DNA of 64,000 nucleotides from Hydrangea macrophylla (Eukaryota > Streptophyta > Magnoliopsida > Cornales > Hydrangeaceae): positions 33,523,501 through 33,587,500 of the forward strand of contig CM066984.1 in the NCBI GenBank assembly GCA_033977485.1, in the 5' to 3' direction. Each line of letters begins with the position of its first letter. Positions within the stretch are counted from its first letter, which is position 1. This document shows positions 1 through 13,500 of this stretch, piece after piece. The notes below the pieces were generated by a model, which did no database searches, had not been told where the DNA came from, and saw only the letters and a program-made list of their open reading frames with translations. The translations under genes were made by a program, and so were the position numbers.

Positions 1-395
1 CAGAATAGCCATGCTATTGATGTCAAACCAAACCACCGCAGGGTTGAGATTGGATGGTTGAAAGAGTGGAAGATGGAGATAGAAGAGAGTATGTTTATCA
101 GATTGGGGCAATCTATTATATAGTGGCATGAAATTTTATGGAAAACAGGTTCAGATTGTTTCAATTTCAAGAGAGGCTTTTTAGTTTTCTGTGATTTATC
201 TGGAAACACAGAACGTTAGATAGAGAGACTTTTAAGTTTCTGTGATTTCCAACTTTCAGTATATCTACACAGTATATATATTAGAAAGTTAAAAATGGAA
301 GGTAAAAAACAAAGGGAAGAGAGAAAGGGGCTGCAGCAATGGGAGTTATGAAGAGAGAGAGAAATAAGGGAAAATAGAGAAATAGAGATAAGGGG

Positions 396-461
<66 letters not shown>

Positions 462-885
462 TGAGGAAAGTACAAAATTGAAGAAGGAAGAGTACCATGT
501 GGCACAAAAACAAAAAGACGCGAAAAAAAACTAAGGTGGTCACGTGGCCTGTCCCAGAGGAAGTCTTGTGCTTTGAAATTCTATAATATATATATATATA
601 TATAATAGATGAAGCATTTTACTTCACTATAGTTCAACGTGGTTTTCTTTATCACACGTGATCATAAATCAAATATGTGTTTAATGCGATCATAGAGTAA
701 TATAGTTTATCACTTAGTCATATTAGCAATAGGACCGGGGGCTAGAGCAAGTTGGGTTGGGGTATAGAGCTGTAAGCACGGTGGGGGGTGACAGAGGACG
801 TGCTCATACGGTTTATAGAGGATATGATCAACTTGTTGATTGTTGGCAACTTTCACTCCTCCATATTTGAAATATTCCTCTCTAT
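1..885. other. Upstream flank and putative promoter/leader
   Basis: No recognisable gene. A frame open from the left edge runs for about 40 codons to a stop at 118-120; it could be the last exon of a neighbour but has no recognisable motif. The stretch holds the GA microsatellite and a short TA run near 588-605, and reads as AT-rich promoter or 5' leader sequence before the ArfGAP gene. A pyrimidine-rich acceptor-like site ending at about 1467 suggests the leader may itself be spliced. Promoter position is not visible. Confidence 0.35.
398..456. repeat. (GA)n microsatellite
   Basis: About 29 nearly perfect GA units, followed by more purine-rich sequence. GA/CT runs are common in plant core promoters and 5' leaders, and this one lies about 1.05 kb upstream of the ArfGAP start codon. 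Any regulatory role is inference. Confidence 0.95.
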
Positions 886-1007
886 GAGCATTCTGATTTG
901 CAGCTCAAACGGTCCCTTATGAATTCTCTATTGGTCTTATTCTTAGGAGCATTACGATCTGCAGCTCAAACGGTCTGTTATAAATTCTCTATTGGTCTTA
1001 TTCTTAT
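886..1007. repeat. 61-bp direct repeat, two copies
   Basis: Two adjacent units start at 886 and 947, each opening with GAGCATT and sharing the blocks GCAGCTCAAACGGTC and TCTCTATTGGTCTTATTCTTA minus its last base. They differ at several positions, so the duplication is not recent. The units lie in the putative leader region. Confidence 0.8.
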
Positions 1008-1248
1008 TGTGGAATGTTGGCCTTGTGAGTGCATTTGGATCTGCAAAGGCAATCGCTCGGATGTTCCCCAAACCCAACTTGGAACACACAAGAGCCCACA
1101 AGGGCACTTTTAAAGATTTTTTTGGTGTCTCCTTATCGTGTTATATTGTGTTCGTGTTCCTGTATCTGTATAGTTTATTCGTAGATTAGAAAGACAGTCT
1201 CCGCTCTCTAGACTTTTCACACTAGCATTATTGATATATTTAAGCTAA

Positions 1249-1421
1249 GAGTAATATTTGGGACACAACCTTCATACAACTTTCATACAACCTCCCCAAA
1301 AGATGTGTCTATCTCTCTCCTGTGATGCACTGGACCCCACAGTGACACAGGAAAGAGATAGACACATCTTTTGGGGAGGTTGTATGAAAGTTGTATGAAG
1401 GTTGTGTCCCAAGTATTACCC
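1249..1421. mobile_element. Mutator-like foldback MITE with 9-bp TSD
   Basis: The two halves are near-perfect inverted arms of about 75 bp separated by a short GC-richer loop. The ends are GAGTAATATTTGGGAC and, read on the other strand, GGGTAATACTTGGGAC. It is flanked by a perfect 9-bp duplication, TTAAGCTAA, at 1240-1248 and 1422-1430. A 9-bp TSD with long inverted repeats starting with G is the signature of Mutator-type non-autonomous elements. It lies only 80 bp upstream of the inferred start codon of the ArfGAP gene, so it is probably transcribed in the leader or sits in the core promoter. Confidence 0.9.
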
Positions 1422-1501
1422 TTAAGCTAAAAGACATCATGCAACAATTTCTTTCTGAAAATTTCAGCATTTGGTAGAAGGAAAATGAAAGGAACCCAGA
1501 A

Positions 1502-1511
1502 ATGGGTTCAG
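1502..1511 (+). CDS. AGD12: AGD exon 1 (coding part)
   Basis: Coding part is ATGGGTTCAG followed by the donor GTAATC, giving Met-Gly-Ser and the first base of a glycine codon completed by exon 2. An in-frame stop at 1475-1477 with no ATG between makes this the first usable start in the frame. Phase matches exon 2 exactly, which is the main support. The alternative ATG at 1485 is in a different frame and would not join exon 2 correctly through this donor. Confidence 0.65.
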
Positions 1512-4500
1512 GTAATCTTTGAGGGTTCAGACTTGAATTGGTGCATGATTAGGGTTCACCTGCACACTGCTAGCTGTACTGATATTGGAGTCTGGGAGGT
1601 GGATAAAGAGATATGACGACTTTGACCCATGGGGGTGTTGATATAACTTTCCTCCATATCATGTTTTATCTGTTTCTCTGCGGATGCTATATCGATTAAT
1701 TATATGGAATTGCAATGCAATATGCACCTGCAAGAAATTTGTCAATATACTTTTGACCATACTATGTGTGATATTGTTACAGACTTGATTTACAAGATAT
1801 TGTCATGGCTTTGAATGATACCACTCTTTAAAAGCTTGCTCTTTTTTATTTTATCCCCCCTGTTGTCACAAAGGTATTAAATACCGATCATGCAGGTAAA
1901 AGAAGATTAAAAGACCTCTTGCTTCAAAGGGATAATCGAGTTTGCGCTGATTGTGGTGCTCCAGACCCTAAGTGGGCGTAAGTACAACTGCTTTGATGCT
2001 TTTAGATTTTTGCTTGTGCAAGGATATTCTTTGTATAGGCTATATAGTTGCCGATGAGTTCTTGTAAATCTATCCATAATATCTACTACCTCCGTCCCAT
2101 TTTATGTGTCCCTTTTTGGGAATCCAACTATTTAAGGGGACAAAAGGAATCTACACCTACTTTCCACAATTACCCATAATCATTGCACTTTCTTTTTTGT
2201 TTTGTTTTGGTATTGGTTGTAAGGAAGGACAATTTGGGAAACTAAGTAAAATTTATATACTAATTTAGGAAAGTGGACAACAATTTTGGGACATACCAAA
2301 ATAGAAAGGGGGACGCATAAAATGGGACGGAGGGAGTATATAAGAGCACCGCCCCCTTAAATGTTTTACACCTTTTTGTGCTTCCCAAAATGCACACTCC
2401 ACGTTAAAATTGAGGCTGATAAAATTTGTACTTTTAACTAATTGGTTCATTAACTTTCATATCGAGTCTCCTTAAGTATTCACTTCTCAGTTCTCACTAA
2501 TTATTCTAGTATTATTCTCGTAAAATTTCAATTAGTAATTGCATAATTCGCATCTATTAAGTTTAGGATTACACTTTCTTTTGTAGACAACATCACAAGT
2601 TGTTTTCTTTCTTTCTTTTAATGTTGGTTTAATATCAACTTCTTATAGCAATTCTTTTCTTTAAATTATCATTGTGGGCTTTAAATTTTTTTATTTTTTT
2701 ATTTTTTGATATGAAAGCTAACATTAGGTTACCTTTTATTCTTTACTTCCATCTTATTACCTAATTACTGGGTAGATATAAACTAAATAAAGTTACGATA
2801 ATGAGTCCAAATCCAACTTGAATATTATGTACAAAGATATCAACACCCCTCAAATGTTTTTTTTTTTAAAATCTGGCCTGCTCCACCTAATCATTACATC
2901 ATTTCTGTAAGTATTTTTTTAATAGTGGTCGCTTCCACCTAAGAATTATACAAGAACCCAACTTCAACATAATCACATCTTGCCTAATATGTATACAAGT
3001 TCGACTCGATATTTCTAATTGTTGATTTACAAGAATCCAACTTCAATATAATCACATAATAATTGTAAAATTTTGTAGAATTTTTTTAATCCAACTTTAT
3101 TATAACCGCTTAATGACGAGGTGGCATGGAAATTTATTATGTGAGAGGAGCACTATTCTTTTTTGTAAATTCCTAATTGAAAATTACAATGGTATTTGTA
3201 TAGAGTTCGGCACTTGTATTAAAAATTTGGGTTTAATAAATCTTAAAATAGAATAAGGTGCAAAATTGTTCTGTGTGGTCTTTGATCTTTAACAGAAATA
3301 TCAATTTCAAAACAATTTTTAAAATGAGTTATTGAAACGGTTAGCTGCTTTTTGTCCCAAGCATTGGGAAATTAGTCAAGCTTTCAGTATCATTTTTAAT
3401 TTGTTGGCCTTTATCAAAATAATCTCAAGATTCGTAAATTATTTGAAATTTGCAACATCACTTCTAAGTTCTAACTATGTCATCGACTACGAACTAATAT
3501 TTATATAACAATTAATCTTCTAGAAACTGGAAAAAAAAAGAACTCTCTTCAATGTAACTTGTAAGAGGATGATGGGCATGTCATTTATCAATGAACAAGC
3601 TCCAAATTTATTGTAACAGAATCTCATCTTATCAAACATTATTGTATAACTTGCTTATGACAATAACAATGTTAATACCACAATTACTCCATAGTGATTA
3701 TGTTATTGGTACTCGTACAAATACAAAAGGCTAAATAACATACTAAATGATGCAAATGCAATCAAATTTTCCAGAATGTAAAACCATACCTAAAAGATTA
3801 CATAACATGCATTATTAGATGTCATAACACACAATAAAAATGAGTTAACATATAAATTTTATATGAAAGTTGACCAGAATTCAGTTTTGATATTTATTTG
3901 GCATTTAACTTTTACGTCAAAAACCTGTAAGTCCACACCATATCAGAAATCACCTTAATAAATTCTAGTCCAAGCTTATTGGAAATACGTAGATAAAAGT
4001 CCTGATATATTTAAAAAAGCACCTAAATTAAACATATTAAACTATTGTACAGTGGAACACCTATGAAAGGACAACCAGTATTTATTAAATTATACACAAA
4101 TACTCCCTGAAATGTCAGCTTATACATACTAATACTACAATAGATTTTAGATAAAGAAACTACCCACACAACACTAGCACCAGATTTTTTTTTTCGAGTG
4201 TAGAGTAATACTTTGTTGTCTCAGACAAATAAAAAGGTACCTGAACAAGAACTACGCTAGAGCATGTGCTATGTTTTTTTTTTCTCTCAACTAATGTGAC
4301 ATGGACAACACGACAAAGACACCGTGAAAGTCAAACTTGGAAAAATAGACATGGCAGTGAAACGAGGGCAAAATGGTTTGTATGTAGAAATATATTATGT
4401 ATGACAAATTGATCTTAGGATAAGTAATCCACTATTTAGTTACTTATAGATAGTAAAATGATAATCATGCGTCTTGCTTAGAGAAAGACACAACAATGGC

Positions 4501-7500
4501 AAGATTTTGTTGTGAATATGTTTCTGTAATCATGTGGATAATGTATGTTTGGGGAGGCATATCCGTACATATCTAATAAACTTCCCTCCTACTCCCGTGC
4601 CTACATATCTCACAACACCTACTCAGACGTAGTACTTTAGGACGACAATTGTTGCACCTCACAGGCTAGATCCATCTTGTTATAATCTCTAGCTGTCATT
4701 ATACATATACAAACACAAGCGCGCACACACACACACATATACATACACACACATTGCGCAACACATAAACTTACATATATGTGTTTGTGTTTAAATTTGT
4801 TACTCAATTTTAAAAGGAAAAAAAAAGACGACGCTGTAAAGTAGTTTTGTATTGTGTTTTTCAAAGTCAGATTAATAGTATTTTTATGTTATTTGTTTTG
4901 GCGTTAATACCAGCATGTGAGGGTAGTATAGTGGAAATAAGGTACAAGTGAGGTTAGGTTGTTTTTTTATTTTATTTTATTTTTTTTCCCTAGCTTTTGA
5001 TATTTGTAATTGAATTTTTTAACCAAACTGCCTAGAGCTTTTGTTGGTGGGTTTTGGTCCTCCAAACCTAAATTGTTCTTAATCTCTTCAATTATCTCTT
5101 GATTGAGCCATTTTCGTGCATCATTTGGTATTAGTGTTCTGAGTTTTGAACGTTAATTGTGAATCATTGACTGGAACTTTCCAAGAATTGAGGCCAATTC
5201 AGAGCAAGGAAGTTTGAATTGCTCGATTGAGTATTTCAAATCTGCGACTCACTATGTTACCTGGACTCTCCTACAGTGCCAAGTACCCGATCCTCGTGTC
5301 CGACCCCCGTATCCAATTTGGACACTCGGATCCTCCACAGGTGATGTTGAAAAGGTAATAAGAAGCTAAAACTTGTGGGCAAAGAGGTTTCTAACTATTG
5401 ATATTAAGAAACATAGTATGTTTATACATTCAGAAGGTGTCCGCATACCCGTATCCGCATACCCGTATCCAACGGTTAGACATATGTCCCCGAATACTTA
5501 GATTTGGATTTAGAGGAAGTCCGACACCTAGATACACACCCGCACACAACACCCATACCCGAGTCTGGGTAATATAGGCGGCTCAGGTTTGAAGATATTC
5601 TATCGGAGGAGTTTGCGTTGGAATTAGAGCAATCGATACTTCATTTTTTGAAACCTAGTGGTGTTGCGTAGTTGAATGTTAGACCTATAATTGTTGGAAC
5701 TTCGAACCTATGTGAAATCTAGAGACTCGCGATCCCAAGATGTGCCACTAAATTGTCCACGACTTGATTTTAGCCATAAGTTGCATGTGCAGTTGGGAAT
5801 TATGATTTTGAGGACAAGGAAAGTTCATTGGTCTTCAAAGATGCTTGATGTTGCTCCCACAAGTTATGAAGGATGGTGTGGCTACCAAAGTGAGGGTCTA
5901 CAAGTCAATGTCATTGATTCTTTCGAAGGCCTTCTTTGTATTGATGATGAGAAGGATGATTTGGAAAATTTTGTTGATAAGGAAAAGGGTGACGAATTCA
6001 AGATTTTCACGTTAGGTGATGAGTGTGAATTTTAGTGGTGTAATAGTGGGTGGTAGTGAGAAGAGTTTTGAAGGTGGTGAGTGTATTGGAAAGCTTATGG
6101 ACATGGAAGAGGATTGGGCTTTTGAAGGTTGATGATTGTTGAATTAGAGCCTCCAACCCAAAACCAATTAGCAATGGGTGGAGTAGCTCCATGATCTTAT
6201 ATATTGAGTAGCAAGGCTTTAAATTCCCGATGTGGGAGTAAAATCTCAACACGTCCCCGCACGTGTGGCATGACTTAGAGCCAAACACGTGGATTACTGC
6301 GATAGGGTAACGATGTTTTCCAAGATTGATATTAATAGAAAAGCTATGAGCAAAATGCAGTTGAAGAGATTTTAACACGGGGCGGGGGGAGGGAGAGGGG
6401 GTGTGTGGTGGGGTGATTTGGGGGGAGCTTTTCTCTCTAGTCTCCAGAGAGAAAGCTCCCAAGTGCTTTCATGTCTTCCCTTACCCTCCCCCCTCCCATT
6501 GCTCCTAAACCTTCCTCTCGGCCTCTCTAACCCCTTTATCTGCCACAAAAACATATCATTTGACCTAGTTCTCTTTTCTTTCCCTTTCCAACATTTGCAT
6601 TGGCTTTGATCCATGGGTGTTCGCCTGTGTTGTGTGTCGTTGTATAGTGAGCTAGTGATGATGGGTATTGGCTCGTCGGATAGCAGATTCTAACACCAAG
6701 CTTGACATCCATGGTGTGTGCTTCAAGTTAGAGTTTGATTGCTGGTGTCTTGTGGATTTTAGGGGCTGGATTGAGGTTTTGGGAGCTATAGGAGGGGCTT
6801 CCTTCGTCTTAGTATCTTCCCATGCATAGAAGCACGAAGCGGAACCTGGGGCGGGGACGGGGGCGGGAGCGGGAGTGAGGAAGCGTTAAACTTTTAGAGG
6901 TTCAAAGGTTGGGAGCGTTTAAGAAGCGTCCAAAAATTTGATATAAATATATTCTATATCTAATTATTGTACAGGAATTTAAATTGACATAATATATTTT
7001 GATTGTGAATTTTGTTTTTGAAAGTTTTCAGCCATATGTTCTGACAAAAAAAATATTTCTTCGGTAAAATATTTGAGCAAAATAAGAACTTGAATCTATT
7101 CATAGGCTATTTTGAGACTTGGTTGTGATGGGAGCGGGGTTCTAACACGAGGGGAGCGAGGTTCCGACAAGCTTCTTAGTAAGAAGCGCGGAATCGAGAG
7201 TCTGAGGATGGAACGTGACCAATTTAGAAGGTTCCTGCTTCTAAGTTCCCATGTTCTGAGTTCTATTTCAGCCTTTGGCATATGGGGTTGAGATCTAGCA
7301 ATGTTTTTTTGGTAGACGAGCTTTCATGTTTCAATCTTTATTGAGTCTAGGTCACCATTTTTATTTTTGGTTTTAAGCTTTTGAACTGACCCCTTGCATT
7401 TTTGTATCTGTGATTTAGTCGCATTAGGAGTTTAGTTTTGAAGCATCCTACATTTCAAGAATTTGGGTATGTTGCCTGAATTTTTGGGTGTTCCGATGAG

Positions 7501-10500
7501 GTAGTGGTCGGTTTTTGGCCGGCATTCTTCCTGCATAAGCTTAAGGTTGAAGATGGTCTGTGAGCTGCACGCTCTTGTGTACACGTGGTGATGTTTCTTG
7601 ACACCTGTCCAGTCTTGTTTCCTGTATTCAATTTGGGCGGCATTTCCTGCCAGTTACTTTGAAGCTTGGGTGCCACATTGCGGTATCATGTGATCACATC
7701 GTATGGCTCAAGTTTCATGCCTACCATTGTGTTTGACTTTGGAGTCATTAGTTAGAGGTCTTGTAATTTCATATCCGTTGTGAAGAGGGCGTGAACCAGC
7801 CTGTTTGGATCTCTTGATTAGTGTTCTAGAGGTTGATGTTGATGCGAGCTTGATCTAGTGTGTGTTTGCTAGTATCTTGCAACCATCTTGTTACCCATGT
7901 GACACATGTCCTTGGTTGTGTGCAAGGAGATGTATGTGTGGTCAGTCTTTGGTCTGTGCAACCACATTTATGGTTGAATAGGCTTTTTAGCCTACACGTT
8001 TGTTCAGCTTTTGAAGAAAGTGTAAGGTCATTTCATTTTGTACTGCCCAAGGTAATGGGTAACAGCTTTTTCTTTTGAACTATAAAGACATTTTATGATG
8101 TATGTATTGCCTCATTTTGGGCATGTGTTGACATGTGGAAACCACTAGAGGACGAAAAGCTTGGCTTGTAGCCTAGGCATTTGACTGGTAGACTCCACCA
8201 GTGAACGGAATGGGAAGGGTCGATCCTAACCACGTGCTAGGGATTTTCTGGAGATTGGACAGTTTCAAGCTCATTTTTTATTCTAGTTCCATCTCCCATG
8301 TTTGTTTATGGTTCTGTGCTTTTCCCCTCGGCTTGTGAGGATGCACATTGATTGCCTTTTTAGGCATGTTTTGAGGGAGAGTATGACGTAGTACCTTATA
8401 CTTTAATAGTGGTACTTATATAGTGTAGCACTATAGTCTTTGTTAGTAGTAATGTTATTTGTTTTGGTGATGGTCACCATAGTCGAAACCTTCACAACCA
8501 TAAACCACTATAGCCGAGACCTTCACAACCCTAAACCACCACAGCCGCACCTCACCAACCCCTCCAATCCCTTCGCAAATCCCCTCTCTACCCTAAACCA
8601 CCACAGCCGCACCTCACCAACACCCACCCTCTACACCACCATAACCAAACCTCATCAACACCACCAATCACTTCGCAAACCTCACCAGCATCACCAATCC
8701 ACGCCGCAGCTCTCATCTGACTTAGAAGAACCCCACACAACACCACTAATCCCTTCGCAAATTCCACACAACACCACGATCCCTTCGCAAAAACCATGCA
8801 CTGAATCACAACTCATAATCTCTTCTTTTCTCCCTCTATTGTCACATTGGGCTGATTCCATACATCTGGTAGATTATTTTGATTGGTGTTCACTCCTTCG
8901 TCGGTGCTGTCTCGGTCCTTCTATGGACCCAAGTGGGTAGTTCAGCTTGAGTTTTAAGTGTTGATGTTGCTTCTTGTTCGTTGTTAGTCTTTTTCTTTCT
9001 TATTGGTATAACACTTCCGCTGTTTGTTTGTTGATTTGGTTGACAAGAAAGGTTCTATTATCTCATCTGATGTCGTTTGTATGTAAGTTATTACCACCAA
9101 GTTAAATGGGTTTAATTATTTGTTGTGGGCTTAATCTAGGAAAGTGGCCTTAAGGGCTAGAAAGAAGTTGAAATATATTGAGTCTGGTGCTCTGTCTAAG
9201 GTTAGTAAGGAATATGACAATTGCGTGTATGAGAATTATGTGTTTGTCCTGGTTGTGGAATAGTATGTAACCGTCTGTGTGTTCGAGTGTTATGTTGTTG
9301 TCATCAGCCAAAGACATTTGGGAGTCTATCCATGAAACTTTTTCAATGGAAAAGAATGTTTCTAGAGTGTATGAGGTTTATCAAAATTTGTTTCTGCTTC
9401 AACTGGGTGATAAATCGGTTAGTGAATACTACAACACTTTCAAAGGTTTAATCGATGAATTGAATCAATATCATCCCCTCACAAATGACATTGAAATTAA
9501 CAAGAAGCAACGTGAAGAGTTTTATGTCTCAAAGTTCTTATTTGGATTACATTCGAATCTTCACTCAGTTAAATCCCAAATTTTGGCAAGTGATGATAAT
9601 ATTCCCTCCCTGGGAAATGTGTATTCTTGTGTGCTTCAAGTTACTATTGAATCTTCCTCCCTCTATGAGCGCACGAGCAAAGATAATTCTGCACTTATTA
9701 CATCTACAGGACATAGGGGGCTTTCGTGGACGTGGTAATTATCCTACTCATAATAGGGGTTGTGGTGGTCGTGGTTTTGGTTATTTCAATCCGGTTCCTA
9801 GTAATCGAGGATGGGGAGGTTACCCAGCTCGTGGTCGTGGTTCCGGTCATGATTTTCTTTATTGCACCACCCATTGTGGATGTGACAATCATATTGTGGA
9901 CAGGTGTTATGATATGCATGGTAAACTTTAGGAGACCTCTCCTAATCCTGTCTTATATTCCTTTGATAACTCTGCTGGGTCTCATCAGGAAGTAGGTACT
10001 CCTACTCTACCTGTAGTGGCATCTTCAAATGAGTCTACCACTCTTTCTCGAGAAGAATACAATGCTTTAATCCAACAACAACATCAGCTATCCTTGTCTG
10101 ATACTGTTGGTTTTGCAAAGTCGGGTAACATTGCATGTTTTTCTTCATCTGCTTCTTCACCATGGGTCATTGACTAAGGAGCTTCGGCGCATATGACTAG
10201 TGAGTCTAATGTATTTACACAATTACTTAGACCACCCACACAGTCCTCAGTGGTTTTAGTTGATGGACGGCCTTGTCCTATTATTGGTCATGGTTTTGTT
10301 TCTCCTACTTCGTCTCTTTCATTGTCGTCTGTAAATTATATTCCTCAATTTCCCTCGAGTCTCTTATCAGTCAGTCAACTTACTAAATCTCTAAACTGTT
10401 CTGTAACATTTTATCCCTCTCATTGTGTTTTTCAGGATCTCAACACGAAGAAGATGATTGGTGGAGGTCGTAAGCGTGGTGGTCTTTAGTACCTCGAACA

Positions 10501-13500
10501 ACATTCAACAACTGTTTCACCACATCAATGACACTGTCGTCTGGGTGATCCTTCACTGCAATCCTTGAAGTTGGTTTTTCCATCATTTAAGTCTATGTCT
10601 AGTTTAGAGTGTGAGGCTTGTCAGTGAGTTGGTTCATTCTGACGTTTGGGGTCCATCTAGACATAGGAGTCTGTTAGGTTTTTCTTATTTTGTGTCTTTT
10701 GTGGCTGATTGTTCTAGGATGTCATGGTTATTTTTAATGAAAGAACGCTTAGATTTTTCTTCTATTTTTCAATTTTTTCATAAGAGAGAACTCAGTTTGG
10801 TTGCACTATTCGTATTTTACAATTTGATAATGCTTTAGAATATGTTAAAAGGACCTCTTCAGTCCTATTGTGATTCTCAGGGGATAATTCATTAATCCTC
10901 TTGTGGTTATCCTCCACAACAGAATGGTGTTGCTAACGAAAAAATAGACATCTTCTTGAGGTTGCTCGAACTATTATGCTACATATGCATGCTCCTAAAC
11001 AATTTTGGGGGGATGCTGTACTCACTGCCTGTTATCTTATTAACCGCATGCTTTCATCTATTCTATGTGGTGGCATTCCTCATTCTATTCTCTATCCATA
11101 TAGGTCATTGTTTGCCTTACCACCACGTGTGTTTGGTTGTGTTGCATTTGTTCATGTTCGTACTCCTAGTCTATGTAGCATGGGTACGGACACGGGTACG
11201 ATACAATATGGGTATGGAGGTACGGCAATTTCCAAAAATGTAGGGTACGGGTACGGCTAGGGTACCTTGAATAAATATATATGTAAAACAAAAATATTTT
11301 TAATAATTAAAAAAAGAAAAGAAAAAGAAGAAGATTGAACATCACTACAACATATTAATCCACATATTAGCAAATAAGTGGTTTAAGGACTAAACACCAT
11401 TGTTTTAGCATTACAAGTCCGCAACATTAAAGAAGAAAAAAAATCTAAATAAAAAAGAAGAAGAAGAAGAAGAAGAAGAAGAAGCAAGTCCACTAAGTAC
11501 CCACGCCGTACCCACGCCGTACCCCCCATAGTTGTACCCCCTGTAGTTTTCAAAAAATGCAATATGACCCACGAAGTACCCATGCCTTACCCACAAAGTA
11601 CCCGAGCCGTACCTAAGTTGAATCCTTCACTTAACAGTATCAGGACGTCGCTAGAGGGGTACCCGACACGTACCCAAGAGTATGGTACGGGTGCCGGTGT
11701 CCCCCAAGTACCCGGTACGGGTACGTCACTCAAAATGGAGTACCCATGCTTCTTAGCTCCTGGTCATGATAAATTGGATTCTCGAGCCACAAAATGTGCA
11801 TTTGTGGGATATTCTCGCACTCAGAAAGGTTATAAATGTTGGAATCGTCAGAGTCATTATGTGGTTAGTGTAGATATTACCTTCTTTGAAGGTACATCAT
11901 TTTTTTCTTCCTCCGGTGAATGTTGATGTTCTTGCTCCGTCGTCCTCTGTTCCCTTGCCCATTCCTCTGTCTGCTAGTTCTCCTCCCTTGCAGGTATATT
12001 GCCGTCGTGATAAGCCATCCAGTACTAATGACCCGCCAGCTCCACCTCCATCATCATCAACTTCGGCTGAAGTTCTTTAATCTCCTGATATACCTATCGC
12101 TCTTCGGAAAGGTACTCGTTCTAGCACTCACCATCCTTTTGATAAGGTTGTCTTATATTCTCATTTATCGTCTCCACTTCGTTCCTTTGTGAGTGCTTTA
12201 TCTTCAGTCTGTTCCTAAGTCTCATACTCATGCATTGCTTTCTCCGGGTTGGAAGAGTGCTATGGATGATAAGAATCATAAGATATTGGCATTGCCCAAT
12301 GGTACGTGGGAGTTAACTGATCTTCCTTCTGGGAAACATGTTGTAGGTTGTCGTTGGGTTTATGTGGTTAAGTATCATCCTGATGGTATTGTTGAAAGGT
12401 TGAAAGCTCGTTTGGTGGCTAAAAGGTACACCCCAGACTTCTGGTGTTGATTACTTTGAAACTTTTTCACCTGTGGCTCGCCTCAATTCTGTTCGCATTT
12501 TATTGTCTGTCTCTGTTACTCAGGGATGGCCATTTTATCAACTTGACATCAAGAATGCCTTTCTTCATGACGATCTACAAGAGGAAGTGTATATGGAGCA
12601 ACCTCCTGGGTATGTTGCTCAGGGGGAGTCACATAAAGTATGTAGGTTGAAGAAAGCAATTTATAGCCTTAAACAGTCTCCAAGGGCCTGGTTTGACAAG
12701 TTTTTCCAAGTAGCTGGTTCATATGGGTTGAAAAGAACTAGTTCTGATCATTCAGTTTTTGTGAGACACTGTGAGAAAGGTATGATTGTTCTAGCATGTT
12801 ATGTGAATGTTATAGTGATTGCTGGTAATGACAGTGAAGGTATACAGTTATTGAAGTCTCATTTGGGTAAGCATTTTCATATGAAGGATTTGGGGCTACT
12901 ACGTTATTTCTTGGGTATTGAGGTAGCAAGTTTTAAGGAAGGGATTTTCTTATTCCAAAGAAAGTATGTTCTTGACCTTCTAGATGAAACATGGTTGATG
13001 GGTTCAAAACCTGTTGACACTCCAATGGAATCCAATATAAAGTTTAGTAAACATGATGGAGAAGACATCAATGATGCTGGACGATGTAGAAGACTTGGAG
13101 GTAAGTTGATTTATTTAACCGTGACTTGACCTGATATCACATTCTCTGTAGGAGTTGTTAGTTAGTTTATGCATAATCCCAAGTTATCACATTGGGAGGC
13201 AGTGTGTCATATATTGAGGTGTTTGAAAGGTGCTCTTGGTAAAGGTTTAGTATGAAACCTTTAGATAACTTGGAGATAGTTGGTTTCTCAGATGCAAGTT
13301 GGGCTGGCGATAGTCTTGATAGACGTTCATTATCAGGATTTTGTGTATTTGTTGGTGGAAATCTTGTCAGCTGGAAGAGCAAAAAGCAGAATGTCGTTGC
13401 CAGGTCAAGTGCTGAGGCCGAGTATAGAACTATGGCTCATACTGCGTGTGAGTTGTTATGGGTGATGGGATTTGTCAGTAGTAAACCTATGAAGATGTAT

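Noticed and set aside
281..543. Leu/Ser-repeat open frames on the - strand
   Set aside because: They are translations of the GA microsatellite; no start context or domain.
8440..8940. 166-codon His/Pro/Thr-rich protein
   Set aside because: The frame follows an imperfect C-rich repeat and has no recognisable domain or gene structure.
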